DNA of 64,000 nt from Camphora micrantha. Its lineage: Eukaryota > Streptophyta > Magnoliopsida > Laurales > Lauraceae. Numbering within the stretch: position 1 is the first letter of the stretch; each line of letters begins with the position of its first letter. A program made the position numbers and the translations under genes. The DNA lies in NCBI GenBank assembly GCA_003546025.1, contig QPKB01000004.1, forward strand, positions 19,696,570-19,760,569, given 5' to 3'. Under the pieces are notes generated by a model that was given only the letters and a program-made list of their open reading frames with translations, was not told where the DNA came from and ran no database searches. This document shows positions 26,485-36,972 of this stretch, one piece after another.

Positions 26485-26665
26485 TTTTCACCCTAGAGAA
26501 GGGGGATGGGACTCGAGAGAGAGAGCCCCTCCACAAACACAAGAAGACAGCCCATTCAAGTGAGAAGAGAACCCGCATGAGCGGAAAAAAAGCACATACA
26601 AGTGGGAAGAAGTGACATACCCATAGTTCGAACCCTTACCACTCAGGTAAAGAGGCATCTGATAC
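26485..26665 (-). mobile_element. tRNA-like SINE, copy 2 (reverse orientation)
   Basis: Read on the minus strand it gives a CTGAGTGGTAAGGGTTCGAA head, then TGTCACTTCTTCCCACTTG and TTTTCCGCTCATGCGGG. This matches copy 1 (8362-8600), but with a shorter head that lacks the segment between the two boxes. Confidence 0.55.
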
Positions 26666-27257
26666 CTAGCATATTAGTTAAATACGGATGGTTTCCACTT
26701 TAATTGTCCTTCAAAATAAGAAATGGCGCAATTGTTGCCGTCTGGTATGGTGTCAACAGCATCTATAATCTGATTTAACCTAACCTCTGTGGGACGTACC
26801 TTCTTTTTAGATTATTTCTTAAGCAAAATAGTCACACTTGGGAGCAGACAATCTGGAAATGGTGGCAAGCATAGGATTCAGATTACCAAAACTTTCAAAT
26901 TTGATCGATGACTGGGCCGCAACCAAAGAGTCAGTCCCCTGTCCAAAAGCTTACTGAAATGCAAAAAACTTCCAAGTTGGAGGCCTGGTTTGATGGTCCT
27001 CTCAAATTAATCACAGCTACATGACCCCAGGTTAGCAGTTGAAACACCAAAAGAGATGACAAGTCATTTCTCACAGCCGATCTTTAACATTCAAAATTAG
27101 CGCTCATTCAAAATTAGGAAAAATGACTTATTTTTCAGAAGTTTGGTGCAGTAAAAGGAAGCAGAAGTCCACATTATGGAAAACTAATTTTTTTTCCCAC
27201 CTATGCAAGATAAGCATCCCATCACAAATCAGTTGCTGAGTTACATTCCTACTGTAC
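26666..27257. other. Intergenic DNA, nothing recognised
   Basis: AT-rich spacer between the SINE and the minisatellite. No gene is seen. Confidence 0.4.
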
Positions 27258-27456
27258 TGATGGGGTGGGAGTTGTACAGGGTGTGTGTAGGTGTATGAGT
27301 ATCCACAGTAACAACCAGGGCCCTAGTTGTAGCATTGATGGTGTGGGAGTTGTGCAGGGTACGTGTGTAGGTGTGTGAGTATTTACAGTAGCAACTACGA
27401 ATCGATCCCTGGTTGTAGCGCTGATGGTGTGGGAGTTGTGCAGGGTGTGTAGTTGT

Positions 27457-27499
<43 letters not shown>
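27258..27499. repeat. Minisatellite (GATGGTGTGGGAGTTG units) joined to a (GA)19 microsatellite
   Basis: Three units begin GATGGKGTGGGAGTTG at about 27258, 27338 and 27423 and run through a CAGGGTRYGTGTGTAGGTG block. The third breaks directly into an uninterrupted GA run at 27461-27499. The unit is about 80-85 bp. Confidence 0.8.
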
Positions 27500-27503
<4 letters not shown>

Positions 27504-29051
27504 CCATTCAAGGGAATAAGAACAACCTTCCATTAAGCATCAAGTGGAAAGAAATAAAATACAAAACCCGAATGCAATAATTTCTCAGGAAGATACAAAA
27601 ATGGTAAAGCATAAGCATCTCTGAAACATAAGGATATCTGAAAAGCATTTAGACTCTCTCTTCAGGTTCAGTCCCAGCCGTCAATGCCACATCCATTATA
27701 AGACAACCACATAAAAAGAACATTGAATTCCATCATTAAAACATATAAGCATCAATCCATGGGCTTAGAAAGGAGAAGAAAAAAATCAAATGTTTGAAAA
27801 ATCCTGATCTCATCCCTCATTGAGCAAACTCAATTTGTAATAGTACTACTATTGGTTCTAGGGTGCCCCATGACTCTAAAACATAACAAAGATGTGTGTG
27901 GGGATTTAACTCGATCATACTGGTTATAAACAATAAAAGCTGATCCAGTGCCCGGTTCTTTGGCACCAATTACTAGCACTTGAACTACATGATTATGTGA
28001 CAAACTCCCAAATACACAATTTGTGAAAGCAAGCAGCAGTAGGATCATCATCAACAGCAATTGGACAATGACAACTCAAAACTAGGAGTTTACACACAGA
28101 GTGAACCAGTAGCTCGGAGACCTTCCTACCTTTCTCCAGTTTTATTTGCCTCCAAATGATGAGAAGATCAATGACAGACACAATTTTCAGAGAAAAAAAA
28201 AATGTAACTAGAAGGTGATTATCACCAATAGAATCTCACAAGAAACAAGAAGTTAAACATATTTCAAGTATAACTAAAGTCGAGCTCCATTGCATGAACC
28301 GGCATTTCAGAAGGCAGTCATTGTGAATGCTTATGAAAATTTAGACAAGATGCACCCTATTTGCCCCCATTCGCGTATGGAAAAGAATGATGGGGATTGG
28401 AAAAAAAAAAAGAAGAAAAGTAGATGCAGTTTCAGATGCACATGCCAGGATGGGTGCATGGAGTTATAGGAAATGATGCAATTATGAATGAACACAAGAG
28501 GGGAAACTAACAAGTAGCTTCATTAGAAGAGAATAAAGAAATGCCATTGGAGATGGTTTGGATGAAACAACAAAATGCATATATCACGTATTGTAGGCTA
28601 GGTTCAGGCAACTAATAGAAAGGCAGGGCCGATAAAGACTTCAAATGAAGTATTGGGCAAATGAACCCTAACATCAACCAGATATTTCTACCAAAATTTT
28701 TTTTTAAGCATTGGGAAAAGACATGATAGATTTCACAGTTCCAAAGAACATGGCCACACGCACACACCCACACAAAGGCATCCCAATTCCTAAATCCTTT
28801 CAATCATAATATTAAAACCAACACGCTACCAACATGTTCACATTGCTTTATTTTCATTGATCTCTAGAGTAATTGTTCTGCTTCTCCAAAAGAAAAGCTG
28901 TCGTTGAAAAACCAAATACAACAACTTGAATATACCCAAGATGCCTGAAAGATGAGAACAACTACTTGAATACTCATAGGAACAATACGAACTTTTGCGA
29001 AAGCAACCAACTTCCCTATCCGAAGAGATGCAGGATTTTTCACAAATACCA
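27500..29051. other. Spacer and 3' flank of the 95-residue protein gene
   Basis: No second gene is supported. Several minus-strand open frames (27830-28181, 28612-28803) lack family features. The portion next to 29052 is the likely 3' UTR. Confidence 0.45.
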
Positions 29052-30053
29052 TTACCTCTTATCCGGGGAGGCATGGTCAGATTCCTTGTTGGGATGCACA
29101 GCTTCGATAAGCGCCTCAATCTCTTCCTTGGCACGTTCTAAAAAGCCTGGAGCTTTGACTTCATCTACTGGGGTGTTTTCATCAATGTCATCACTAGTTC
29201 CATGAGTTTCTTTGTGGTGATGGGATTTCTTAGGGTGTATGATTGCTTCAATCTCTTCTTTCGCTCTTTCCACTAGATTTGGCGCTTTTACATCCTTCTC
29301 TACAAATCATTAAAAAAAAAAAAAAACATCATTCATTTTCTTCATCAAACACTTGTATCAAAGAACCAGAACTAAAGTTACCTGATGAATTAAGATTCCC
29401 AAAAAGAAAGAATTTTGTTATGGGTAACTCAATTATAGGAAAAGCCCAATAAAATGCCTCTAAAAAAAAAAAACCATAAACAAAAAGAGGTTCTACATCT
29501 ACAATCATGCAGATTTCTCAGTCGTACAACATTTCATTCAAAAAGCAGAGAAAGATGTGTGAATCTGGTAGGGCACTGAGTCTAAAAGGTTTGGATTAAG
29601 AAAAAAAAAATCAAATTTTGGATGACTCTGCACATTCTAGATATAGGGGTCAAAAGAAAATTTCATTCTTTCCACAGGGAAAAAATGAAATCTGTTGAAA
29701 CCCATGATAACAGATCTAATAATAAATGCAAAAAAGAAGCAGTACTTAATAATAATATGATTGTTTCTTATAAATCTACAGACCCAGAGAAGGAAAAGAT
29801 TAAAAGAACCCAAAATCAGCGTAGATAACAAATATATTTATAAATTTCAAATCATCCAAAAGGGTTTTTTTCCCCTTTTTGTTAAATCCAAGAGTCTCAA
29901 AGAAGGCATCAGTGCAGATGCCTATAACATGCCCAAAAATTGCAGAGACCCAAAAAAAAAAGAAGGGAATTAGAAAGAAGAGGATGATTTCAGAAAGAAT
30001 GAAAGGAATTTACCAGTTGATGCGTTTGGAAGGTCTGGTTTTGCTTCGGACAT
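29052..30053 (-). CDS. Conserved small plant protein with duplicated KAP-ERAKEEIEA motif
   Basis: CDS = complement(join(29052..29299, 30014..30053)), 95 residues. A 13-codon first exon (MSEAKPDLPNAST) is joined in phase 1 (G|AG, Glu14) to a single second exon. Two copies of a short amphipathic module are visible: DVKAPNLVERAKEEIEAIIH at about 16-35 and EVKAPGFLERAKEEIEALIE at about 60-79. Between them lies a conserved acidic linker (HGTSDDIDENTP, 46-57) preceded by a His-rich patch. There is no signal peptide or membrane segment. I recognise it as a conserved small plant protein, usually annotated as uncharacterised, and know of no assigned function. The alternating charged and hydrophobic pattern suggests two short helices. 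The start has no in-frame alternative in exon 1. Confidence 0.8.
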
Positions 30054-30855
30054 TTTTTTAGGGAGAAAACAGAAATGGGTTACGCTGCAGCTGAGTCTAC
30101 TTACCCTTAAATCGGATTTTCATGATTCATGAGGAGAAGGATCTGCTCTGCTGCCATTGTTAATCACCCCTTGTGGGATGGGCCCTTCATTGCCTGATTA
30201 GGTGGGCCCAGTCCATTTGAATAGGTTTAGGCCCCACGGATCCCATGAAATTCAGGGGAGTTTCTATCTGTGGGCCATTAGGATGGACCAACAGTGGGCC
30301 CACGGTCACATGTGCACCATACACCCATTGTATCCGAGTTCAGATCCCCCCATCTGTTCCACTCAATCCAAATTCGCTAACAATGTAAAATCTCATGCCA
30401 ACTAATACACCCTCTCAATCACTTCTTTGCAACGAGAAAATAAAAAAAGACCAACTTATAGCCACTTTTCCATGTCTCTCACCAGCATGGCTACATATGG
30501 GGATTGATTTCTGCTTGTTTGTGTAGAAGGGAGGTGTTCCACCAACCGAGCCACCAGTGGGTTGCCCCGAATGTTTGATTTACAATCATAAAAATCAGTT
30601 TGACCACAGTGAAAAGAAAGATAAATAAGGGTTAATATTTTAAAATTTGTGAATTGATTGCATAAACATTCAAAAGCTAGAAAATACAAATAATAAGATA
30701 ATAATAAAAAATTATGTGAATTAATATAAATTTAAGATAAAAGTTGTCAAAATTAAGAGAAAAAAATTATTCATCCATTTTAAAATAAGTATCAAAATGT
30801 AGAAAGGAAAAGAATCGCAACTTTATATAACGGTGGATTACTAAAATACAGAAGT
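30054..30855. other. Spacer between the small-protein gene and the Mutator-like element
   Basis: The right-hand neighbour of the 30053 start codon is the likely promoter. From about 30420 the DNA is AT-rich. No gene is seen. Confidence 0.4.
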
Positions 30856-30864
30856 TAAAATAAA
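30856..30864. repeat. Left 9-bp target-site duplication of the Mutator-like element
   Basis: TAAAATAAA, identical to 35060-35068. A 9-bp duplication is the hallmark of Mutator-superfamily insertion. Confidence 0.8.
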
Positions 30865-32157
30865 GGGATTTAACAGGAAAAACCCTCCTACATGGGCATT
30901 TCTTTATTTTGGCCCCAATAGAAATGAGCAGACAGAATGAGCCATAAATGTACATTTCTCTTTCTTTTTTTGTCTTTTAGCGCTATAGTCAATATCGACT
31001 ATCCCTACATATCTACTAAAGACCGAAACCCCTTTATTCGCCATCCGTCTTCCTCCTCTTTTCCCCCTTTTCCCCTTTCTATTTTCCATTGTCGTTGTCT
31101 ACACCCCCTCATCCCCATTCAGTGTTGGTTGGAACTCAATGGGGACATTCTTTTCACAGATGAGTTAAAAGAAGCTAAATCTTGAATTTTTCAAATTCGA
31201 AGATGAAGATGATTGCTTTTGAAAACGGAGATTGGGTTCCAGGAGAAGAACTGCTGTTTTGGAAAAGGCGTTGAGGAAGATGGGATTGGAATTGCGACAT
31301 GGGGTTTTGGGGGGTGAATGGAAGTCGAAAATGGGGGATGTTGTTGGGTTTGAATCGAAGAAGGCTAAAAGATAATGATTTTTACAGACATTACTTAGAA
31401 AGTTGGGATTTTGGGAGATGGGTTTTCATCTTTTGGGCTGTAGCTGAGTTTGGGCTACTAGTATTTAGGCTTTTGTTTTCTTTTAGAAGCTCGTGGAGAT
31501 GCGTTTTTTCCATTGCAAAGAGATGTAAGGAATCAAGTGGAAAGAGGAATGGAATGCAAGTTCGGAGCCCTTAAACCGATTATTTAACTATATCCATATC
31601 AAGCTAGAGAGGTTTTTAAAATAAAGCCCTTGAGAGATAGAAGTAAGAAATTTGGAGAAGACGTAGATGAGAAATACAGTGGAATCTTGTAAGAAATTTG
31701 GAGAAGCAATGAGTTACAAATCTGTATTGGGGTAGTTTCCATGAAGGTGTTCGATAAAATGACGAAGAAAAAGGATAATGAAATTTCACGCTCCTTTCTC
31801 TTATTTTTCTCATGGGAAATTAATATGCTGCTGTTGTGGGGTTTGTCATTCCTTGATTTTGCTAACTAGGAGATATTGGAGGAGATGAATTAGAGAACAT
31901 GGGTGAGGTTTTCATTCATTGATTTTTGTAATTTTTAAACAGATTTCATGTATATATATTTTGAAATGTAAGGTCAAGACACAATGAACTTATAATGTTG
32001 TAACCGGTTTCCTTCTATTTGAGATATTTGAAATGTGTTTGAGATGTCCGAGCTCTTGAGCTTTTGAAATGTCTGAGTGAATGACTGAAACTTTCCCCAC
32101 CAAAACTCTCAACTATGACGCTCAAGGATGAAATTGGTATTGGCTAAATCGATGGAA
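30865..32157 (+). repeat. Left terminal inverted repeat of the MULE
   Basis: Matches the inverse of about 33720-35059 from the outer GGGATTTAA through a TGTACATTTCTC block, TTTTAGCGCTATAGTC, CATTGTCGTTGTCTACACCC, to GGATGAAATTGG near 32126-32137. Similarity fades after GATGGAAG. Confidence 0.85.
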
Positions 32158-32351
32158 GTTACGAAATGAGTCGGATGAAACCTTCCCCACCAAAACTCTA
32201 TACTAATGTTTTCCTCATTACTTTCATGTAATACCCATCTTCATTAATATCTGTAGCATTGTGTTTTATTAACAAACATCTCTTTTATGTAGAGATGATG
32301 AACTAGCCAGTATTTGTACCGTGGTATCTAGCAACGATTTAAATAAAGCAC

Positions 32352-32555
32352 TTGACGAATTCATTTTTATGGACTATCCTGTTCAAGGAAGACATTCCTC
32401 ATCAAAACAATTGTAATGACTGCAGAGTTTTCACTGTGGCATTCGCGGAGCATTGTGTTCACCGTCGTCCTATCACATTTACACAGTCTGACATCCCTTA
32501 CTTCCGTAGCAGAATTGTCATTGAGTTATTCAAAAAGTTGACAAGTGAATGCTAG
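32352..32555 (+). pseudogene. Ulp1-like SUMO protease C-terminal fragment inside the MULE
   Basis: This frame encodes the end of a C48 (Ulp1/SENP) cysteine protease. An HQNNCNDCRVFTVAFAEH segment holds the oxyanion-hole Gln and the catalytic Cys of the usual Q...DCG motif, here followed by Arg instead of Gly. It is followed by RRPITFTQSDIPYFRSRIVI, the usual C-terminal helix region, then a stop at 32555. The catalytic His and Asp, which lie upstream in the family, are absent, and no ATG is convincing. It is a captured, truncated fragment, expressed at best as part of a larger transcript. Ulp1 proteases remove SUMO from proteins. Confidence 0.75.
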
Positions 32556-32907
32556 TAGGTTGAATCTTCTTGAGTTGTTGAACCTACTAGTTTGATGTAA
32601 TTTTCTTAGCTAGTTAGAAGAAGTTTTAGGAAGGTTTTTTGGACAGTAAAAGGAGAGGCCAAACATAGATACTTACTTTCTTTACTTCGTAATTGAAATT
32701 GTAGAACTTGTGGGCAGTGGTTGTGGAACTTCTATGGTTTCGGGCAGTTGGATTTATGTTGTGGAACTTCATATACCATTATTTGAAATTTAATGGTTTG
32801 TTAATGTATGGTTGTTAATTGAATGTGTGAATGGAATGTACCAATGTATTCAGAACAATATTTAGTACAATGAAATGTATCATTCTCTGGTTTGTTTAAC
32901 ATGACCA

Positions 32908-33035
32908 ATAGTCGATATCGACTATCTAGCTGAAGCCTAAAAAACACAGTCATAGTTGATATCAACTATTGTCATTGTCGATATCGACTATTTAGCTGAA
33001 ACATAAAAAACACAGTCATAATCGATATCGACTAT
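32908..33035. repeat. Cluster of 18-bp palindromes (ATAGTCGATATCGACTAT type)
   Basis: Four copies lie at 32908-32925 (perfect palindrome), 32952-32969 (ATAGTTGATATCAACTAT, changed symmetrically in both arms), 32974-32991 and 33018-33035 (each with one arm altered). They are spaced by a repeated TAGCTGAAGCCTAAAAAACA-like segment. One more sits in each arm of the MULE, at 30985-31002 and 34921-34938. Confidence 0.9.
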
Positions 33036-33239
33036 GTTTTAATACTATAACTTACTAAGTGTAGCTCTAGATGGGGTTTGCTCATCATTTTCAATAACAA
33101 AAGTGGAAAAAAAAATAAAAAATCATTAATGGGACAATACAAACAACCATTATATTATCATAGATAAGTTCTCAACACCATATAACCCCAAAAAATGGTG
33201 ATCCTTACAAAAGGAAAAAGTATATTTAACACTTGTGCA

Positions 33240-33735
33240 CCTTCCAAAAAATGCTTCAACAAAATGTGCAAGCCCATCACGACTACATCTTTTATCAATC
33301 ACATTAGCACCAAATATTAACACCGACATGATGACATTAACACGTGCATCCCCCTTCCGAAAAATCTCTTCCATGTGGAGATTACATTGTCCAGAGGCTA
33401 CATCTTCTATCACATTAACACCAAATACTAACACCAACCAAAGAGGAATTCACATTAACTCTTGCATCCCCCTTCTAAAAAATGCTTCAGTAGACTGTAC
33501 ACTGTCGATAATGGTTGCATCTTCTATCACATTAACACCAAATATTAATACTAACCAAAAAGGAGTTCACATTGACTCTTGCATCCCCCTTAAAAAAAAA
33601 TGCTTCAGTAGACTGTACACTGTCCAGAACGGCTGCATCTTCTATCACATTAACACCAAATATTAACACCAACAAAAAAGGAGTTCACATTGACTCTTGC
33701 ATCACCCTTCCAAAAAATTCTTCCACCAATTCAAC
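33240..33735. repeat. Tandem repeat of 111-118 bp inside the MULE
   Basis: Four units share CACATTAGCACCAAATA or CACATTAACACCAAATA (starts near 33299, 33411, 33528 and 33646) and then a CTCTTGCATCCCCCTT block. Open frames crossing this region are repeat translations. Confidence 0.8.
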
Positions 33736-35059
33736 CAAAACCAATTTCATCCTTGGATATCATAGTCGAGTGTTTTGGTGGGGAGGTTTCGACCCTTCAC
33801 TCAGACATTTCAAAAGCTTAAGAGTTCGGACATTTTAAACGCATTTCAAACATCTCAGATAGGGGAAACAATTCATAACATTACAAGTTCATTGTGTCTT
33901 GACCTTACATTTCAAAATATATATACATGAAATATGTTTGAAAATTACAAAAATCAAGAAATGAAAACCCCACTCATGTTCTCTAATTCCACTCCTCCAA
34001 TATCTCCTAATGAGCAAAATCAAGGAAAGACAAACCCCACAACAACAGCATACTTCTTTCCCATGAAAAAAATAAGAGAAATGAGCGTGAAATTTCATTA
34101 TCCTTTCTGTTTGTCATTTCATCGAACACCTTCATGAAAACTACCTCAATATAGATTTGTGGCTCATTGCTTCTCCAAATTTCTTACAAGATTCCACCAT
34201 TTATCTTCTAGGTCTTCTCTAAATTTCTTACTTCTCTCTCTCAAGGGCTTTCTTTTAAAAAACCCTCCAACTTGATATGGATATGGATATAGTTAAATGA
34301 TCGGTTTAAGGACTCCGAACTTACATTCCATTCCTCTTTCCACTTGATTCCTTACATCTCTTTGCAATGGGAAAAACGCATCTTCACGAGCCTATGAAAG
34401 AAAATAAGAGCATTTCATTCTCCATAACTATATCCATAAAAAATGTTGTCAGCTTAAAATACTAGTAGCCCAAACTCAGCTACAGCCCAAAAGATGAAAA
34501 CCCATCTCCCAAAATCCCAACTTTTTAAGTAATGCATGTAAAAATCCTTACTTTTTACCCTTCTTCGATTCAAACCCAACAAAATCCCCCCTTTTCGACT
34601 TCCATTCACCCCCAAAAACCCCATGTCGCAATTCTAATCCCATCTTCCTCAACGCCCCTTCCATAACAGCAGCTCTTCTCTTTAAACCCAATCTCCGTTT
34701 TCAAAAGCAATCATCTTCTTCTTCAAATCTGAAAAATTCAAGATTTGACTTCTTTTAACTCATTTCTGAAAAGAATGTCCCCATTGAATTCCAACCAACA
34801 CTGAATGAGGATGAGGGGGTGTAGACAACGACAATGAAAAATAGAAAGGGGAAAAGGGGAAAAAGAGGAAGAATAAGGTTGGCGAATAAAGGGGTTTCGG
34901 TCTTTAGTAGATATGCAGGGATAGTCGATATCGACTATAGCGCTAAAAGACAAAAAAAGAAAGAGAAATGTACATTTAAAGCCCATTATGTCTGCCCATT
35001 TTTATAGGGGCCAAATTAAATAAATACCTGTATAGGAGGGTTTTTCCCATTAAATCCCC
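33720..35059 (-). repeat. Right terminal inverted repeat of the MULE
   Basis: Inverse of 30865-32157. It contains the perfect palindrome at 34921-34938, where the left arm has one changed base. Confidence 0.85.
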
Positions 35060-35068
35060 TAAAATAAA
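35060..35068. repeat. Right 9-bp target-site duplication of the Mutator-like element
   Basis: TAAAATAAA, matching 30856-30864. Confidence 0.8.
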
Positions 35069-35299
35069 ATACCTATAATAAAAAATAAATGTCTTTTAAA
35101 GTATCCTCTCCCATCTAGAAAACTTTCACTTCATAAAATCTATCCTTATTAATTTTCACATATTTTACTTCGGAGTCTGTCTCCATAGCTCTTTCTTTTT
35201 ATAATATGTATTTTAAAAAAATCATTTTAAATATTTTTCATTTTCTTTCAAGAAAAAATTTGATTCCAAGTCCAAAAGAGTCTTTAAAAATTTCAAATT

Positions 35300-35525
35300 A
35301 AGGACAACGGCTCCTTATCTTAGTGGTAAGGAGTAGCAATTCTCATCGGAAGGTCTTGGATTCAAACCATGTATGCCTCCTCCCTCTTAGCATATATGAG
35401 TTTTTATCACCTTACATGTATGAGTGTTTTCCATCATCCCATATCTCTTCTCTCGTGTGTGAGTTCCCATCTCCTCAAATGTATGAGTTGTGTCCCACGA
35501 GTAGTCTCAGCTGGGGTTTAAAATA
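35300..35525 (+). mobile_element. tRNA-like SINE, copy 3
   Basis: Box-A-like TTAGTGGTAAGGAGT (about 35318) and box-B-like GGTCTTGGATTCAAACC are followed by repeated CATATATGAG and CATGTATGAG words and a TCAGCTGGGGTTT tail. The AGCAATTCTCATCGGAAGG stretch matches copy 1 at 8390-8415. A purine microsatellite follows the tail directly. Confidence 0.6.
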
Positions 35526-35539
35526 GAAAGAGAAAGAGA

Positions 35540-35582
<43 letters not shown>

Positions 35583-35590
35583 AAAAAAAA
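35526..35590. repeat. (GAAA)n/(GA)n microsatellite and A-tract after the SINE
   Basis: AGAAAG units grade into a pure GA run at about 35547-35579, then an A10 tract. A simple repeat at the 3' end fits the SINE tail having seeded it. Confidence 0.85.
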
Positions 35591-36381
35591 GTTCTATTTT
35601 CAGATGAGAGTTTGGTGGAGATATAGTAAAAATGAAGACAATGGATTTGATGGCTACATGACTGGAATCTTCAGCCTGGGGAGATTTCCTTGACTTTGGG
35701 GGATGAGAAAAAAATGGGGCCCACTTTAATGGTAGGAGCATCGACATTGCCCCATCAGGATTCAGGATATTTCTAGTTTTGAGATGAGTACTTGTCAAAT
35801 TGTTTTCATGTACTCCTCTTATGCCAGTTATATGCTAACTTTTCAGTTCTCAGCAACAGAGACTACCAGTGGTGCTTCTTCCAAAATCACCCCAAAAGGA
35901 GCTTTGGATTTTTTTCAGTTAATGGAATAAAAAGCAGCTCTGCAGTCGAAGTGAGATCTCCCTTCAATTTTCCTCACAGGCAACGTACAGGAGGTTCTTA
36001 AAAGCTTTGGTTAACATAAAGGACCTCCTTCCCCTGGAATCAATTACCACCTCAATCACTCAATACACCTTTATAGATATTAGATATTAGATAGATGTAG
36101 AGAAAGAGCTGACGACATGGGCTGTCAAGAAGAAGGTGACATTTGGGGAGTTTTGGAGTGTTGAAAAGAAACTAGTATCACTTGTACGTGAAGCAAGATC
36201 TATAACAAAGAAACCCCACGAGAAACCAACAATAAAAGGTTAGAGTTGGATTGGAGTTGCTACTGTCGTGTGAAATCTTGGCATGATATAATAGCATAAT
36301 CAGGTCTTTTTTTTTCTTTTTCTTGAAGTGAATCAAGACCCCATTCATCATCATCATCATCATCGTCTGATTGAAATCATC
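35591..36381. other. 5' flank of the EPF-like gene
   Basis: No gene is seen. It presumably holds the promoter and leader of the EPFL gene. A CATCAT run at 36345-36363 lies just before the start codon. Confidence 0.4.
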
Positions 36382-36972
36382 ATGTGGGCTGAGCAGAAGA
36401 GGAGAATTTGGTTTGTTTCTTTCTCCATTCTTCAAATCATGAGTTGGGTTTCAGTAGCAAGCAGGCCTTCCCCACATGAAGCTCAAGGTCTCCATCAATC
36501 TTTCTTTTATTCTGCAAACTTTTTTTTTTTCATTTCAATGCTTAACAGACAGTTTGCCCATGTTCTTTTGCATCTCCAACTAAACAAGTCCCATGCAGCC
36601 TTTTCAGTTTATTTTTTTTATTCTCTTCTTTTGTCAGGCCAAAGTTCACACTCCTTGCAAGTTCAGTGGCAGCCAAAACAGCAGGTACCTCTCTCTCTCT
36701 CTCTCTCTCTCTCCCCTCTGAGAGTGTGTGTTTTGTGTTTCCCGAAGGGTTCCTTTGGCAAGGGAGAGGAAGTGATAGTGCCTGAAGAAGCATTCAAAGG
36801 GTTTAAAACTGTAGGGTCCAGACCACCAAGCTGTGTCCGTAAGTGTGGGAGATGTCATCCATGTGAAGCAATGCAAGTGCCCACAATCCCTGAACGTGTG
36901 GACCTTCAATACGCAAACTACGAGCCAGAAAGCTGGAAATGCAGATGCGGCACTTCTTTCTTCAACCCATAG
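36382..36972 (+). CDS. EPIDERMAL PATTERNING FACTOR-like secreted peptide
   Basis: Proposed CDS = join(36382..36487, 36638..36684, 36748..36972), 125 residues. The start gives a basic then hydrophobic signal peptide (about 1-27). The C-terminal domain has the EPF spacing: Cys80-x3-Cys84-x2-Cys87-x2-Cys90 and, after a short loop, Trp114-Lys-Cys116-x-Cys118-Gly, ending Asn-Pro. The conserved entry GSRPPSC and the block EAMQVPT place it with the EPFL peptides rather than EPF1, EPF2 or stomagen. Members are ligands of ERECTA-family receptor kinases and control stomatal patterning or organ growth. Intron 1 (150 bp, phase 1) is well supported. The second (63 bp, a CT microsatellite after GTAC) is below the usual minimum size and keeps frame, so it may be retained or spliced differently; only the middle of the precursor would change. 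Confidence 0.82.
   Translation: MWAEQKRRIWFVSFSILQIMSWVSVASRPSPHEAQGLHQSFFYSANFFFFISMLNRQFAHVLLHLQLNKSHAAFSVYFFYSLLLSGQSSHSLQVQWQPKQQVPLSLSLSLSPLRVCVLCFPKGSFGKGEEVIVPEEAFKGFKTVGSRPPSCVRKCGRCHPCEAMQVPTIPERVDLQYANYEPESWKCRCGTSFFNP
36689..36713. repeat. (CT)n microsatellite in the EPFL gene
   Basis: A CT run begins four bases after a candidate donor, GTACCTCTCT. It is either the start of a very short intron or coding for a Ser-Leu repeat. Confidence 0.9.

Larger units (their letters stand above)
30865..35059. mobile_element. Mutator-like element (MULE) with long inverted repeats and captured Ulp1 fragment
   Basis: The element is 4195 bp and is bounded by perfect TAAAATAAA duplications. The arms are inverted copies: left 30865 to about 32157, right about 33720 to 35059, so each is about 1.3 kb. 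They are roughly 90% identical in the parts I compared by eye. Ends read GGGATTTAAC on the left and GGGGATTTAA when the right arm is inverted. The unique core (about 1.56 kb) has a Ulp1-like C-terminal fragment, a cluster of 18-bp palindromes and a four-unit tandem repeat. No MURA transposase, SWIM domain or DDE motif is seen, so it is non-autonomous. Plant MULEs commonly pick up host gene pieces, and ULP-like genes are a known class of such cargo. Arm divergence implies it is not newly inserted. Confidence 0.88.

Noticed and set aside
32352..32555. Possible intact Ulp1-like gene in the MULE
   Set aside because: Only the C-terminal catalytic-Cys part is present. There is no upstream His/Asp region or convincing start, so it is listed as a fragment.
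33235..33838. 143-codon frame with ITLTPNINTN repeats
   Set aside because: It is created by the 111-118-bp tandem repeat in the MULE core; no conserved domain.
35300..35370. Functional tRNA gene
   Set aside because: Box-A and box-B-like words are present, but there is no acceptor-stem pairing or anticodon arm, and related dispersed copies point to a SINE.
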